A DNA stretch of 64,000 nucleotides from Pseudomonas faucium (GCF_021602585.1 NZ_BQIP01000014.1:1-64000), one strand, 5' to 3'; counted from the first letter of the stretch, positions 29,615-40,405 are shown. Notes: generated by a model from the letters alone, not told the origin. Numbers and translations are program-made.

Positions 29615-31186
29615 ATGGAGCGTACAGGCTTCAAGGCAACGCTCATCCGTGGTTTGCTGCTGGGCGCCCTCGGATGCTCGGCACTCGGCCCAGCCGCGGT
29701 CAGCGCGCAGGGCTTGCAGACGCTGACCTTCGTCCAAGGCTCAGACATCGACACACTCGACCCCGCGGTATCGCGCAGCGTGCCGTCGTACAACGTGCTG
29801 GACCACCTGTTCAACCGCCTGGTGAACTGGCAAGGGCAGGACCGCGAGCAGGTCGTCCCCGACCTGGCGCTGTCCTGGGTCCGCTCCGATGATGGTCGGC
29901 AATGGACCTTCGCCCTGCGCAAGGGCGTGAAGTTTCACGACGGCACCGACTTCGACGCCCAGGCGGTGAAGTTCAACCTGGACCGCATACGCGATGCCAA
30001 GCTGGGCTCGCCACACCGCTCCTACTACACCGACATCGTCTCGGTCGAGGTGCTGGCGCCCGACCAGTTGCGCATCACCACCGCCAACCCTTCGCCGACC
30101 CTGCTCGAGCTGCTGGCCAAGCCATCCTCGTCCATCAGCAGCCCGGCGGCGGTGGCCAAGTACGGGCGGGCCTACGGGCACCATCCGGTGGGCACCGGGC
30201 CTTACAAGTTCGTGCGCTGGCTGCCCAACGACCACACCGTGATCGACAGCAATCCCAGCTACTTCGGTGTCGCCGGCAAGCCGCAAAAGATCGTCTTCCG
30301 CCCCGTGCGGGAGGACTCCTCGCGGGTCATCGAGCTGCGCACGCGCAATGCCGATGTGGCCGCCGACCTGTCCCCGGAAGCCGCCATCGAACTCAAGGCC
30401 CTGAACAAGTCGGACCTGTTGCGGGTGCCCAGCACCTTCCAGGTGTTCTTCGAACTCAACCTCACCCGGCCACCGTTCGATGACGTGCGCATGCGCCAGG
30501 CAGTGAACATGGCGATCGACCGCGATGCCCTGGTCAACAAGGTGCTGCTGGGCTACGGCAAGGTGCCGGTCAGCCCCTTCCCGGCAGGTACCCAGGCGCG
30601 TCGCACCTTCGCCCCGGTGAAATACGACCCGGCGGCTGCGCGACGCTTGATCGAGCAAGTCTACCCCGGTGGTTTCCCCGGCACCGTGGTGATGTGGACC
30701 CCGGCCGGGCGCTATACCAAGGACCGCCAGGTGGCCGAAGTGGTCCAGGGCTACCTCAACGCGGTGGGCCTTAAGACCGAGTTCAAGGTCTGGGAGTGGG
30801 CCACGTACCAGAAGAGCCTGTACCGCCCCGAACCGGGCAAGGGCACGGGCAAGGGGTCCAACGATGCCGACATGTGGCTGCTCGGCACCGGCATCTCCGA
30901 CGCGGACATCCGCCTGCGCCGCAAGCTGGTGACGGGCGATCCGCAGAACCTGACCGGCTACAGCAACCCCGAGGTGGACAACCTGCTGCAACGGGCCGCC
31001 CGTGAACTGGATGAGCACAAGCGCATGGCCTACTACGGGCAGATCCAGCAAATCCTCTGGGAGCAGGACCCCAACAGCCTGCCGCTGTTCGACCAGGAGC
31101 AGATCATCGGGCTTCGCAAAGGTTTGAAAGGCCTCGTCGTGGATTACGAAGGGACCATCGATTTCCAGCATGCACAACTGAATTGA
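29615..31186 (+). CDS. Periplasmic solute-binding protein, family 5 (peptide/nickel/opine type)
   Basis: A 523-residue binding protein with a Sec signal peptide (MERTGFKATLIRGLLLGALGCSALGPAAVSAQG, cleavage likely after VSA). The mature part has the family-5 features SDIDTLDPAVSRSVPSYNVLDHLFNRLV, the FALRKGVKFHDGTDFDAQAVKFNLDRI block and ENDpoint segments such as QAVNMAIDRDALVNKVLLGYG. Such proteins bind peptides, glutathione, nickel chelates or opines. Ligand cannot be predicted, but the neighbouring lyase suggests an amino-dicarboxylate adduct rather than a plain peptide. Confidence 0.92.
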   Translation: MERTGFKATLIRGLLLGALGCSALGPAAVSAQGLQTLTFVQGSDIDTLDPAVSRSVPSYNVLDHLFNRLVNWQGQDREQVVPDLALSWVRSDDGRQWTFALRKGVKFHDGTDFDAQAVKFNLDRIRDAKLGSPHRSYYTDIVSVEVLAPDQLRITTANPSPTLLELLAKPSSSISSPAAVAKYGRAYGHHPVGTGPYKFVRWLPNDHTVIDSNPSYFGVAGKPQKIVFRPVREDSSRVIELRTRNADVAADLSPEAAIELKALNKSDLLRVPSTFQVFFELNLTRPPFDDVRMRQAVNMAIDRDALVNKVLLGYGKVPVSPFPAGTQARRTFAPVKYDPAAARRLIEQVYPGGFPGTVVMWTPAGRYTKDRQVAEVVQGYLNAVGLKTEFKVWEWATYQKSLYRPEPGKGTGKGSNDADMWLLGTGISDADIRLRRKLVTGDPQNLTGYSNPEVDNLLQRAARELDEHKRMAYYGQIQQILWEQDPNSLPLFDQEQIIGLRKGLKGLVVDYEGTIDFQHAQLN

Positions 31187-31200
31187 ACGGTGAAACGACC

Positions 31201-32706
31201 ATGTCCAAAGCACACGCACACGAAACCTTGCTCACCGATGCCCGCCTGAGTGCACCGGCTGCCGAGCGGATGGTGAAATACCATGACATCCCGGCCCTGG
31301 ATACCGAGATCCGGCAGTTCCACGAGTTCATCGAGGTCGACCTGGCGCACACGGTGATGCTCGTCGAGCAGCAGATCCTCGCCCGCCCCGTCGGCCAGGC
31401 CATCCTCTCCGAACTGCGCAAGATCCGCGCGCTGGCCACCTCCGACTTCCCGTTCGACGTCAGAAAGGGCAGCTTCCTGCTGCAGGTCGAATCCTACCTG
31501 TTCGCCCGCATCGGCGAAGACAACGCCGGCCAGATGCACACCGGGCGCAGCCGCATCGACCAGGGCGCCACGGTGCGCCGGCTGTACGACCGCAAGCGCA
31601 TCCTGGCGGTGCTGGCGCGTATCAATGGCTTCCAGCAAGCGCTGATCGAGCAGGCCGCGCGCCATGCCGACACCATCATGCCGGGCTACACCCACATGCA
31701 GCATGCCCAGCCGTGGGTGTTCGGCCATTACCTGCTGAGTTTCAGCACCCGCCTGCACGACAGCTTCAGCCGCCTGGCCCAGGCCTATGCCCGGGTCAAC
31801 CGCAACCCGCTGGGCGCGGTAGGGCTGGCCGGGACCTCCTGGCCGCTGGACCGCAAGCGCACCACCGAGCTGCTGGGCTTCGACAGCCTGGTGGAAAACT
31901 CCAAGCTGGGCCGCGAGGCGTGGTACGCGGCTGAGGCGATCGGTGCGCTGTCGTTCATCATGGCCGACCTCAACGACCTGGCCACCGACCTGCACATCTG
32001 GTCCAGCGTCGAGTTCGCCACGGTCGAGAGCGATGACAGCTATTGCGGCACCAGCAGCATCTTCCCGCAGAAGAAGAACCCCTCGGGCCTGGAGACCATC
32101 AAGAAGGCCGCGGGCGAGTCGGTCACCTGGCTGAGCACGGCGCTGGCCACCTTCCGCGCCGAAGGCACGGGCGATCAGGCCATGCGCGACCTGCCCTTGA
32201 TCCAGCGGGCGCTGGAAGTCACCGAGGGCATGCTCGATTTGTTCACCGGCATCGTCGAGACCCTCAAGGTGCATGAGGCGCGCATGAGCGAACTGCTGTC
32301 GGGCAGCTGGTGCACCGCCAGCAACCTGGCCGATGTCATCGTGCGCGAGCGTGGCATCAGCTTCCGCCAGGTGCATCATGTGGTCGCTCGGCTGGTGCGC
32401 AACAGCCTGGCCTCGGGGGTGATGCCACAACAGGTCACCGGTGCGGCGCTGGACCAGGCCGCCGTGGAGACCATCGGCTCGACCCTGGGCTATAGCGACG
32501 CGCAGGTGCGTGACGCCCTCAACCCGCGTACGTTCGTGGAAACCCGTATCTCCATCGGTGGCGTCGGGCCCGCCGAGGTGCGCCGCCTGCTGGCGGTTGC
32601 CCAGGACGAGCTGGTGCAAGACCGCCTGTGGGTGGCTGCCAGCCAGGGCAAGGTCGCCGGTGCCCGGGCCGCGCTGGATGCCGCCGTGGCGCGGATAGTG
32701 GATTGA
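31201..32706 (+). CDS. Argininosuccinate-lyase-superfamily C-N lyase (not a housekeeping ArgH)
   Basis: A 501-residue aspartase/fumarase-superfamily protein, longer than ArgH (about 460). The C3 signature is CGTSSIFPQKKNP with the likely catalytic Ser285, the C1-like motif is TGRSRIDQGATVRR, and the C2 region is GYTHMQHAQPW. In ArgH the C1 motif reads SRND; here the Asn is Ile119, so substrate binding should differ. Known ArgH-like enzymes with other substrates include ethylenediamine-disuccinate lyase. It sits between the binding-protein and ATPase genes of an ABC operon, so it probably cleaves the imported compound to fumarate and an amine (inference). ATG 31201 follows GGTGAAAC. Confidence 0.8.
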   Translation: MSKAHAHETLLTDARLSAPAAERMVKYHDIPALDTEIRQFHEFIEVDLAHTVMLVEQQILARPVGQAILSELRKIRALATSDFPFDVRKGSFLLQVESYLFARIGEDNAGQMHTGRSRIDQGATVRRLYDRKRILAVLARINGFQQALIEQAARHADTIMPGYTHMQHAQPWVFGHYLLSFSTRLHDSFSRLAQAYARVNRNPLGAVGLAGTSWPLDRKRTTELLGFDSLVENSKLGREAWYAAEAIGALSFIMADLNDLATDLHIWSSVEFATVESDDSYCGTSSIFPQKKNPSGLETIKKAAGESVTWLSTALATFRAEGTGDQAMRDLPLIQRALEVTEGMLDLFTGIVETLKVHEARMSELLSGSWCTASNLADVIVRERGISFRQVHHVVARLVRNSLASGVMPQQVTGAALDQAAVETIGSTLGYSDAQVRDALNPRTFVETRISIGGVGPAEVRRLLAVAQDELVQDRLWVAASQGKVAGARAALDAAVARIVD

Positions 32707-32720
32707 AGGGGGTCACTCTG

Positions 32721-34550
32721 ATGAACGAGAACCTGGTCGCTCGGGTCGAGAACTTGAGCGTGGCTTTCGGCAGTGATGGCGAGGCCCCAGTGGTACGTGA
32801 CGTGTCCTTCGAAGTCGGCCGTGGCCAGACGCTGGCCATCGTCGGTGAGTCAGGCTCTGGCAAATCGGTGACCTCGATGGCCATGATGGGCCTGATCGGG
32901 CGTGCCGGTGGGCGGGTGGTGTCCGGCTCGATGCACCTGCGTACCGGCGACGGTGCGCTGATCGACCTGGTGGCAGCGCCCGAAGCGCTGCTGCGCCGGC
33001 TGCGTGGCTCGGCGATGTCGATGATCTTCCAGGAGCCGATGACCTCGCTGAACCCGGTGTTCAAGGTCGGCGCCCAGCTGGTCGAGGCGATCACCCTGCA
33101 CAAGCGCTGCAACCGCACCAGTGCCGAGGCCCAGGCCCTGCGCATGCTCGACCTGGTGCGCATTCCCGATGCACGGCAGGTGATGGGGCGCTTCCCTCAT
33201 GAACTGTCCGGCGGCATGCGCCAGCGGATCATGATTGCCATGTCGCTGGTGTGCGAGCCGACCTTGCTGATCGCCGACGAGCCGACCACCGCGCTGGACG
33301 TCACCGTGCAAGCGCAGATCCTGCGCATCATCAAGGAGCTGCAGGACAGCCTGCGCATGGGCGTCATCTTCATCACCCATGACATGGGCGTGGTCGCGGA
33401 AGTGGCCGACGAGGTGATGGTCATGAAGCGCGGAGAGACCGTCGAGCACGGTACGGCCAAGGACGTGCTGCTGCACCCGCGCCAGCCCTACACCCAGGCG
33501 CTGTTGGCAGCGGTGCCGAAAATCGGCTCGATGCGTGGTAGCGACCTGCCGGCCAAGTTCGCCCTGGTCGACGAGCCGCTGGCGCAGGGGCAGCAGGAGG
33601 CGGCGCGGGCGCCGGATTACCAGGGTGCGCCGATCCTCAGCGTCGAGTCGCTGTCGATCCGTTATGACCTGCGTGGCGGCATCCTTGGCAAGGTGCAGCG
33701 GCGCGTGCACGCGGTGGAGTCGATCGACTTCCAGATCTACCCAGGCGAGACCCTGGCGCTGGTGGGCGAGTCGGGCTGCGGCAAGTCCACCAGCGCCAGG
33801 GCCGTGGCCGGCCTGATGCCGATCCAGGGCGGCAACATCCTGTTCCAGGGCAGGAATGTCGGTGCCTTGGGCAGGGCCGAGCAGAAGGCACTGCGGCGTG
33901 ATATCCAGATGGTGTTCCAGGATCCGTATGCCTCGCTCAACCCGCGCCTGACCATCGAGCAGAGCCTGATGGAGCCGCTGCTGGTGCATGGGCTTGCGCA
34001 GGGTGAGGCTGCGCGCCGGCAGGTTGGCGAGTTGCTCGAACGGGTAGGGCTTGGCGCCGAGCACGCGCAACGCTACCCCCACGAGTTCTCCGGCGGCCAA
34101 CGGCAACGGATCTGCATCGCCCGCGCCCTGGCCCTGTCGCCCAAGCTGATCATTGCCGATGAGGCGGTGTCGGCGCTGGATGTGTCGATCCAGGCCCAGG
34201 TCATCAACCTGCTGCAGGACCTGCAGCGGGAGCGGGGGATCGCGTTCTTGTTCATCTCGCACGACATGGCGGTGGTCGAGCGGGTCAGCCATCGGGTGGG
34301 GGTGATGTACCACGGGCGGATCGTCGAGATCGGCCCACGGCGTAGCGTGTTCGAGAACCCGGGGCATGCGTATACGCAGCGGTTGCTCAGTGCAGTGCCC
34401 TCGGCGGATCTGAATGTGCAGAGAAAACCGTTCAACCTGATGAGCGAGGCGGTGCCCAGCCGCATACATGACATCGGGCACCAGGCGGCGGCCATGCAGT
34501 ATCGGGAGGTTGCACCGGGGCATTTCGTGGCCATTTCAGCGGTGGCGTGA
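32721..34550 (+). CDS. Dual ATP-binding protein of a peptide/opine-type ABC transporter (DppD-DppF fusion)
   Basis: A 609-residue protein with two complete ABC modules. Module 1 has Walker [12 protein letters not shown], signature LSGGMRQR and Walker [13 protein letters not shown]. Module 2 has Walker [12 protein letters not shown], signature FSGGQRQR and Walker [13 protein letters not shown]. Both end with the oligopeptide-type C-terminal segment ([30 protein letters not shown]). The fused layout is like GsiA of the glutathione importer. AAGGGGGT precedes ATG 32721. Last gene of the operon, followed by a REP pair. Confidence 0.93.
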   Translation: MNENLVARVENLSVAFGSDGEAPVVRDVSFEVGRGQTLAIVGESGSGKSVTSMAMMGLIGRAGGRVVSGSMHLRTGDGALIDLVAAPEALLRRLRGSAMSMIFQEPMTSLNPVFKVGAQLVEAITLHKRCNRTSAEAQALRMLDLVRIPDARQVMGRFPHELSGGMRQRIMIAMSLVCEPTLLIADEPTTALDVTVQAQILRIIKELQDSLRMGVIFITHDMGVVAEVADEVMVMKRGETVEHGTAKDVLLHPRQPYTQALLAAVPKIGSMRGSDLPAKFALVDEPLAQGQQEAARAPDYQGAPILSVESLSIRYDLRGGILGKVQRRVHAVESIDFQIYPGETLALVGESGCGKSTSARAVAGLMPIQGGNILFQGRNVGALGRAEQKALRRDIQMVFQDPYASLNPRLTIEQSLMEPLLVHGLAQGEAARRQVGELLERVGLGAEHAQRYPHEFSGGQRQRICIARALALSPKLIIADEAVSALDVSIQAQVINLLQDLQRERGIAFLFISHDMAVVERVSHRVGVMYHGRIVEIGPRRSVFENPGHAYTQRLLSAVPSADLNVQRKPFNLMSEAVPSRIHDIGHQAAAMQYREVAPGHFVAISAVA

Positions 34551-34568
34551 GGGTTCGTTTTCACTGCT

Positions 34569-34663
34569 GGCCTCTTCGCGGGGCAAGCCCGCTCTCACAG
34601 GTGCAGCGCAACCTTCATGCCTGCGCTGAACTCGTGGGAGCGGGCTTGCCCCGCGAAAGGGCC
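34569..34663. repeat. REP doublet (inverted pair), TTCGCGGGGCAAGCCCGC type
   Basis: Two inverted copies of a Pseudomonas REP: about 34569-34600 (core TTCGCGGGGCAAGCCCGCTC) and 34634-34663 (core GAGCGGGCTTGCCCCGCGAA). Together they can form a long hairpin (a REPIN). They lie in the gap after the ABC operon; the rest of 34664-34802 is the fdnG upstream region, with no clear promoter or FNR box. Confidence 0.8.
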
Positions 34664-34802
34664 ATAACTGCTGACCCATGTCATCGCACCTTCTCGATTC
34701 TTGACTAGTCTTATCTATTGGCGGCCGTCAAAACCGCCCCCCGTGACTACCAAGAGGCGCCGGCCATGTTCCGTGCGTCCACCACCTGATCAGGAGTGCA
34801 CG

Positions 34803-37800
34803 ATGGACCTCAACCGTCGGCAGTTCTTCAAGGTCGCCGCCGTCGGCCTTGGAGGCTCGAGCCTGGCAGCGTTGGGCATGGCCCCGACGCCTGCGTTTGC
34901 CGAGCAGGTGCGTCACTTCAAGCTGGCGCATACGAAAGAAACCCGCAACACCTGCCCCTACTGTTCGGTCGGCTGCGGCCTGATCCTGTACAGTCAGGGC
35001 GATGCGGGCAAGAACGTCAAACAGAACATCATCCACATCGAAGGCGACGCCGACCACCCGGTCAACCGCGGCACTCTGTGCCCCAAAGGCGCCGGCCTGC
35101 TCGACTTCATCCACAGCGCCAGCCGCCTGCAGTACCCCGAGGTGCGCAAGCCAGGCAGCAAGGAGTGGGTGCGGGTCGAATGGGACGAAGCGCTCGACCG
35201 CATCGCCGACCTGATGAAGCAGGACCGCGACGCCAATTTCATCGAGAAGAATGCCCAGGGCCAGACGGTCAACCGTTGGCTCACCACCGGTTTTCTCGCC
35301 GCCTCCGCTGCCTCCAGCGAAGCCGGCTACCTGACCCACAAGGTCATCCGCGCAACCGGCATGCTGGGGTTCGATAACCAGGCGCGTGTCTGACACGGCC
35401 CGACGGTGGCAAGTCTTGCCCCGACGTACGGCCGTGGCGCCATGACCAACCACTGGTCCGATATCGCCAACGCGAATCTGGTCCTGGTGATGGGTGGCAA
35501 CGCAGCAGAAGCGCATCCGTGCGGCTTCAAGTGGGTGACCGAGGCCAAGGCGCACAACAAGGCGCGGCTGATCGTGGTCGACCCGCGGTTTACCCGTACC
35601 GCTTCGGTGGCGGACTACTACGCGCCGATCCGTACCGGTACCGACATCGCCTTCATGGGCGGGCTGATCAATTACCTGCTGAGCAACGACAAGATCCAGC
35701 ACGAATACGTGCGCAACTACACCGACGTGTCGTTCATCGTCAAAGAGAACTATGGCTTCGAGGACGGGCTGTTCAGCGGCTACGACGAGGCCAAGCGCGT
35801 GTATGCCGACAAGTCGGGCTGGGGCTACGAGCTGGGCGAGGACGGTTTCGCCAAGGTCGACCCGAGCCTGCAGCACCCGCGCTGCGTGTACCAGCTGATG
35901 AAGCAGCACTACAGCCGCTACACCCCGGAAATCGCCAGCATGACCTGCGGCATGCCGCAGGACGCCATGCTCAAGATCTGGGAAGAGATCGCCACCTGCT
36001 CGGCACCGGGCAAGACCATGACGATTCTCTACGCCCTGGGTTGGACGCAGCACTCGATCGGCGCGCAGATCATCCGCAGTGCGGCGATGGTGCAGCTGCT
36101 GCTGGGCAACGTCGGCATGCCGGGCGGTGGCGTCAACGCTCTGCGCGGGCACTCCAACATCCAGGGCCTGACCGATCTGGGCCTGCTGTCGAATTCGCTG
36201 CCGGGTTACCTGACCCTGGCCGGCGACGCCGAGCAGGACTACGCCACCTACATCGACAAGCGCGCCTCCAAACCGCTGCGCCCGGGGCAACTGTCGTACT
36301 GGCAGAACTACGGCAAGTTCCACGTCAGCCTGATGAAGGCCTGGTACGGCGCCAATGCCACGGCGCAAAACAACTGGGGCTACGACTGGCTGCCGAAACT
36401 CGACGTGCCGGCCTACGACGTGCTGCGCATGTTCGAGATGATGAGCCAGGGCAAGGTCAACGGCTACATGTGCCAAGGCTTCAACCCGATCGCCGCGCTG
36501 CCGGACAAGAACCGCGTCACGGCCGCGCTTGGCAAGTTGAAGTGGCTGGTGATCATGGACCCGCTGGCCACCGAAACCTCCGAGTTCTGGCGCAACGCCG
36601 GGCCGTTCAACGATGTCGACACGGCCAACATCCAGACCGAGGTGATCCGCCTGCCCACCACCTGTTTCGCCGAGGAGGATGGCTCGCTGGTCAACAGCAG
36701 CCGCTGGCTGCAATGGCACTGGAAAGGCGCCGACGGCCCGGGCGAAACCCGCACCGACGTGCAGATCATGAGCGAGCTGTTCCTGCGCCTGCGCCAGCGC
36801 TACCAGGCCGAGGGCGGGGCCTACCCGGACCCGCTGATGAACATCAGCTGGCCGTACAAGATCCCCGATGAGCCTTCACCCGAAGAGCTGGCCAAGGAAA
36901 TGAACGGCTGGGCCGTGTCCGACCTCAGCGACGCCACCGGTGTGGTGCTCAAGAGCGGGCAGCAGCTGTCGGGCTTCGCCCAGCTCAAGGACGACGGCAG
37001 CACGGCTTCTGGCTGCTGGATCTTCGCCGGCTGCTGGACCGAGCAGGGCAACCAGATGGCGCGCCGTGACAACAGCGACCCGTTCGGCATGCACCAGGTG
37101 CAGAACTGGGCCTGGGCCTGGCCGGCCAACCGGCGCATCCTCTACAACCGCGCCTCCAGCGACACGCAAGGCAAGCCATGGGACCCGGAGAAAAAGCGCC
37201 TGGTGTGGTGGAACGGCAAAACCTGGACCGGCACCGACGTGCCCGACTTCAAGGTCGACTCGCCGCCGGACGCGGGGATGAACCCGTTCATCATGAACCC
37301 CGAGGGCGTGGCGCGGTTCTTTGCCATCGACAAGATGGCCGAAGGCCCGTTCCCCGAGCACTACGAGCCGTTCGAGACGCCCATCGGCATCAACCCGCTG
37401 CACCCGCAGAACAAGAAGGCCACCAGCAACCCGGCCGGGCGGATCTTCGATTCGGTGTGGGACACCCTCGGCACGCACGACGAGTTCCCCTACGCGGCGA
37501 CCACCTACCGGCTGACCGAGCACTTCCACTTCTGGAGCAAGCACTGCCGCCTCAACGCCATCGCCCAGCCCGAGCAGTTCGTCGAAATCGGCGAGGTGCT
37601 GGCCAACGAGAAAGGCATCAAGGCCGGCGACCGGGTGCGGGTGTCGAGCAAGCGTGGGCATATCGAGGCGGTGGCGGTGGTGACCAAGCGGATTCGCCCG
37701 CTGCAGGTCAACAACCAGACCGTGCACCAGATCGGCATCCCGCTGCACTGGGGCTTCACCGGCGCGACGCGGCACGGCTACCTGACCAACACCCTGGTGC

Positions 37801-37871
37801 CGTTCCTCGGTGATGGCAACACGCAGACGCCGGAGTCCAAGTCGTTCCTCGTCAAAGTGGAGAAAATCTGA
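34803..37871 (+). CDS. fdnG: Formate dehydrogenase-N/O alpha subunit, selenocysteine-containing (UGA read-through at 35391)
   Basis: A 1022-residue molybdenum enzyme subunit read through an in-frame TGA at 35391-35393 as Sec197 ([14 protein letters not shown]), the Mo ligand. Two open frames on either side (34803-35393 and 35406-37871) are in the same phase and join into one formate dehydrogenase. It carries a Tat signal (NRRQFFK) with the mature start near AFAEQ, then a 4Fe-4S motif (CPYCSVGC...LCPKG) and MGD-binding domains. It oxidises formate at the periplasmic face and passes electrons through FdnH to the cytochrome FdnI. E. coli FdnG is 1015 residues with Sec196. In KT2440 the genes are called fdoGHI. 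Overlaps fdnH by one base. Confidence 0.96.
35394..35436 (+). promoter_or_regulatory. SECIS element for Sec insertion in fdnG
   Basis: Directly after the UGA, CACGGCC (35394-35400) can pair with GGCCGTG (35430-35436). The upper stem GG-(T)-GGCAA / TTGCC-CC (35405-35422) has a bulged U at 35407 and GTC loop at 35413-35415. Counted from the first base of UGA these are U17, G23 and U24, exactly the positions SelB recognises in E. coli fdhF. Confidence 0.9.
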
Positions 37872-38821
37872 TGGCCAGCCAAGACATCATCGCCCGCTCG
37901 GCCACCACCACCGTACCGCCCTCGGTACGCCAGCAGCAGGAAGTCGCCAAGCTGATCGACACCACCAAGTGCATCGGCTGCAAGGCCTGCCAGGTGGCGT
38001 GTTCGGAGTGGAACGAGCTGCGTGACGAGGTCGGCCACAACCACGGCACCTACGACAACCCCCAGGACCTCACCGCCGAGACCTGGACCTTGATGCGCTT
38101 CACCGAGCACGAGCGCGACGACGGCAACCTGGAGTGGCTGATCCGCAAGGACGGCTGCATGCACTGCGCCGACCCAGGTTGCCTGAAGGCCTGCCCGAGC
38201 CCAGGGGCGATCATCAAGCACGCCAACGGCATCGTCGACTTCAACCAGGACCACTGCATTGGCTGCGGCTACTGCATCACCGGCTGCCCGTTCAACATCC
38301 CGCGCATCTCGCAGAAGGACCACAAGGCGTACAAGTGCACCCTGTGTTCCGACCGTGTGACCGTGGGCCTGGAGCCGGCCTGCGTGAAAACCTGCCCGAC
38401 CGGGGCGATCGTGTTCGGCAGCAAGGACGAGATGAAGGTGCATGCCGCCGAGCGCATCGTCGACCTCAAGTCGCGCGGTTACGACAATGCCGGGCTGTAC
38501 GACCCCGACGGCGTCGGCGGCACCCACGTGATGTATGTGCTGCACCATGCCGACACCCCCAGGCTGTATGCCGGCCTGCCGGACCAGCCGGTGATCAGCC
38601 CGCTGGTGGGCCTGTGGAAGGGCTTCACCAAGCCGCTGGCGCTGCTGGCCATGGGCGCGGCGGTGCTGGCCGGGTTCTTCCACTATGTGCGCGTCGGCCC
38701 GCAGCGGGTGGAAGAGGACGAGCACCCAACGCCTGCGGACGACAGCGTGCACCAGGTGGACCCGTCGGTCCATGTCTATGACCCGAACCGGCCCGGCGGG
38801 CAAGGGGAGCAGCGGCCATGA
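37871..38821 (+). CDS. fdnH: Formate dehydrogenase iron-sulfur (beta) subunit
   Basis: A 316-residue electron-transfer subunit with four 4Fe-4S cysteine clusters: [11 protein letters not shown] near residue 35, [24 protein letters not shown] and [22 protein letters not shown]-terminal membrane anchor helix ([21 protein letters not shown], near residue 260) is followed by a polar tail. It accepts electrons from FdnG and passes them to FdnI haems. Start overlaps the fdnG stop (TGATG), and its own end overlaps fdnI by 4 nt. Confidence 0.97.
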   Translation: MASQDIIARSATTTVPPSVRQQQEVAKLIDTTKCIGCKACQVACSEWNELRDEVGHNHGTYDNPQDLTAETWTLMRFTEHERDDGNLEWLIRKDGCMHCADPGCLKACPSPGAIIKHANGIVDFNQDHCIGCGYCITGCPFNIPRISQKDHKAYKCTLCSDRVTVGLEPACVKTCPTGAIVFGSKDEMKVHAAERIVDLKSRGYDNAGLYDPDGVGGTHVMYVLHHADTPRLYAGLPDQPVISPLVGLWKGFTKPLALLAMGAAVLAGFFHYVRVGPQRVEEDEHPTPADDSVHQVDPSVHVYDPNRPGGQGEQRP

Positions 38822-39474
38822 ACGACAACAAACCCATCCTGCGCTACAACGCCAACGAGCGGACCAACCACTGGATCGTCGCCATCCTGTTCTTCATGGC
38901 CGGGCTGTCCGGGCTGGCGCTGTTCCACCCGGCGCTGTTCTGGCTCAGCCACCTGTTCGGCGGCGGGCCGTGGACGCGCATCCTGCACCCGTTCATGGGC
39001 GTGGCGATGTTCGTGTTCTTCCTCGGCCTGGTGCTGCGCTTCTGGCGCGCCAACTTCATCACCGCCAACGACCGCCTGTGGCTGCGCCGCATCGACCGGG
39101 TGATGGTCAACCGCGAAGACGGCGTGCCCCCCATCGGCAAGTACAACGCCGGGCAGAAGCTGCTGTTCTGGACGCTGCTGGTGTGCATGCTGGTGTTGCT
39201 GCTCAGCGGCGTGGTGATCTGGCGCCAGTACTTCAGCCATTACTTCGACATCGGCTCGATCCGCTTGGCGGCACTGGCCCATGCGCTGGCCGGCTTCGTG
39301 CTGATCCTCAGCATCATCGTGCACATCTACGCCGGCATCTGGATCAAGGGCTCGATCGGCGCCGTGCTGCATGGCTGGGTCAGCCGCGCCTGGGCGCGCA
39401 AACACCATGAACTGTGGTACCGCGAAGTGACCGGCGACAAGACGCCGAGCAATCACGGACGTAAAGAAGGATGA
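38818..39474 (+). CDS. fdnI: Formate dehydrogenase cytochrome b556 (gamma) subunit
   Basis: A 218-residue membrane protein with four transmembrane segments and conserved histidines for two haem b groups (for example [48 protein letters not shown]). It reduces quinone on the inner side of the membrane, completing a proton-motive redox half-loop. The start overlaps fdnH (ATGA); fdhE follows after 4 nt. Confidence 0.96.
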   Translation: MNDNKPILRYNANERTNHWIVAILFFMAGLSGLALFHPALFWLSHLFGGGPWTRILHPFMGVAMFVFFLGLVLRFWRANFITANDRLWLRRIDRVMVNREDGVPPIGKYNAGQKLLFWTLLVCMLVLLLSGVVIWRQYFSHYFDIGSIRLAALAHALAGFVLILSIIVHIYAGIWIKGSIGAVLHGWVSRAWARKHHELWYREVTGDKTPSNHGRKEG

Positions 39475-39478
39475 GCGC

Positions 39479-40405
39479 TTGAGCACGATACTCGAACCCG
39501 GGCAGATCGAAGCGTCGGCAGTGATGCCGCCGTTTCTGCACCTGCCACCCGCCAACCTGTTCACCCTGCGCGCCGAGCGCCTGGCGCACCTGGCCGAGGG
39601 CAACGCCTTGGTGCGCTACCTGAAACTGGTCGCGCGCTTGTGCCACGTTCAGCAGCAGCTTGTGGATAACCCGCCTGGCGCCTTGCCGGTAGCCGAGGAG
39701 CGCCAGCGCCTGTGCATAAGTCATGGGCTGCCGCCGCTGGCTGCTGACAGCCTGGTGCGTGAAGGCGCGTGGCTGGCCTGGTTGCAGGCATTGCTCGGGC
39801 ACTTCGACGATGAGCCCGACGGCCCGCTCGGCGAAGCCCTGAAAATGCTGCGCGCAAGTGACGACAGCCAGCGCAAGGGTTGGGGCATCGCCTTGCTGGC
39901 TGGCCAGTACGACGCGGTTCCGGCGGCGCTGGTGCCGTTCATTGGCGCCGCCTTGCAAGCGGCCTGGTCGAGCTGGCTGCTGGCGCTGCCGGCCACCGAA
40001 CTCAAGCCCGCCGGCAGCCTGGCCCAGTGCCCGGCCTGCGGCTCGCCGGCGATGGCCGGGGTGGTGCGCAACCGGGGCAAGCACAATGGCCTGCGCTATC
40101 TGGCCTGTTCGCTGTGTGCCTGCGAATGGCATGTGGTGCGGGTGAAGTGCGTGTATTGCGAGTCGAGCAAGGATTTGCGCTACACCAGCCTCGAGGACGA
40201 TCGCCATGCGCCGGGCAAGGCGCCGTTGCGGGCCGAGTGCTGCCCGGCGTGCAACAGTTACCTGAAACAGAACTACTTGGAGAACGACGCCGCCGCCGAA
40301 CCACTGGCCGATGACCTGGCCAGCCTTGCCCTGGATATCCGCCTGGACGAGGAGGGCTTCCACCGCCTGGCACCGAACCTGATGCTCGCGCCCGGTGGTG
40401 GCTGA
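39479..40405 (+). CDS. fdhE: Formate dehydrogenase accessory protein FdhE (TTG start)
   Basis: A 308-residue protein that interacts with the catalytic subunit during maturation. It has the rubredoxin-like zinc/iron motifs of the family: CPACGSPAM, CSLCACEW, CVYCESS and CCPACNSY. The N-terminus (TILEPGQIEASAVMPPFLHLPPANLFTLRAERLAHLA) matches the family. The only fitting start is TTG at 39479, 8 nt after an AAGGA site that overlaps the fdnI end; the ATG at 39471 stops after three codons. Translational coupling to fdnI is likely. Confidence 0.93.
   Translation: MSTILEPGQIEASAVMPPFLHLPPANLFTLRAERLAHLAEGNALVRYLKLVARLCHVQQQLVDNPPGALPVAEERQRLCISHGLPPLAADSLVREGAWLAWLQALLGHFDDEPDGPLGEALKMLRASDDSQRKGWGIALLAGQYDAVPAALVPFIGAALQAAWSSWLLALPATELKPAGSLAQCPACGSPAMAGVVRNRGKHNGLRYLACSLCACEWHVVRVKCVYCESSKDLRYTSLEDDRHAPGKAPLRAECCPACNSYLKQNYLENDAAAEPLADDLASLALDIRLDEEGFHRLAPNLMLAPGGG

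Noticed and set aside
34664-34802. FNR/Anr box upstream of fdnG
   Set aside because: No TTGAT-n4-ATCAA-like site was found; TTGACT at 34701 has no convincing -10 at the right distance.
35391-35393. TGA in fdnG read as a stop that splits the gene
   Set aside because: Both sides are in one frame, the codon is at the known Sec position, a SECIS follows, and selA, selB and tRNA-Sec are nearby.
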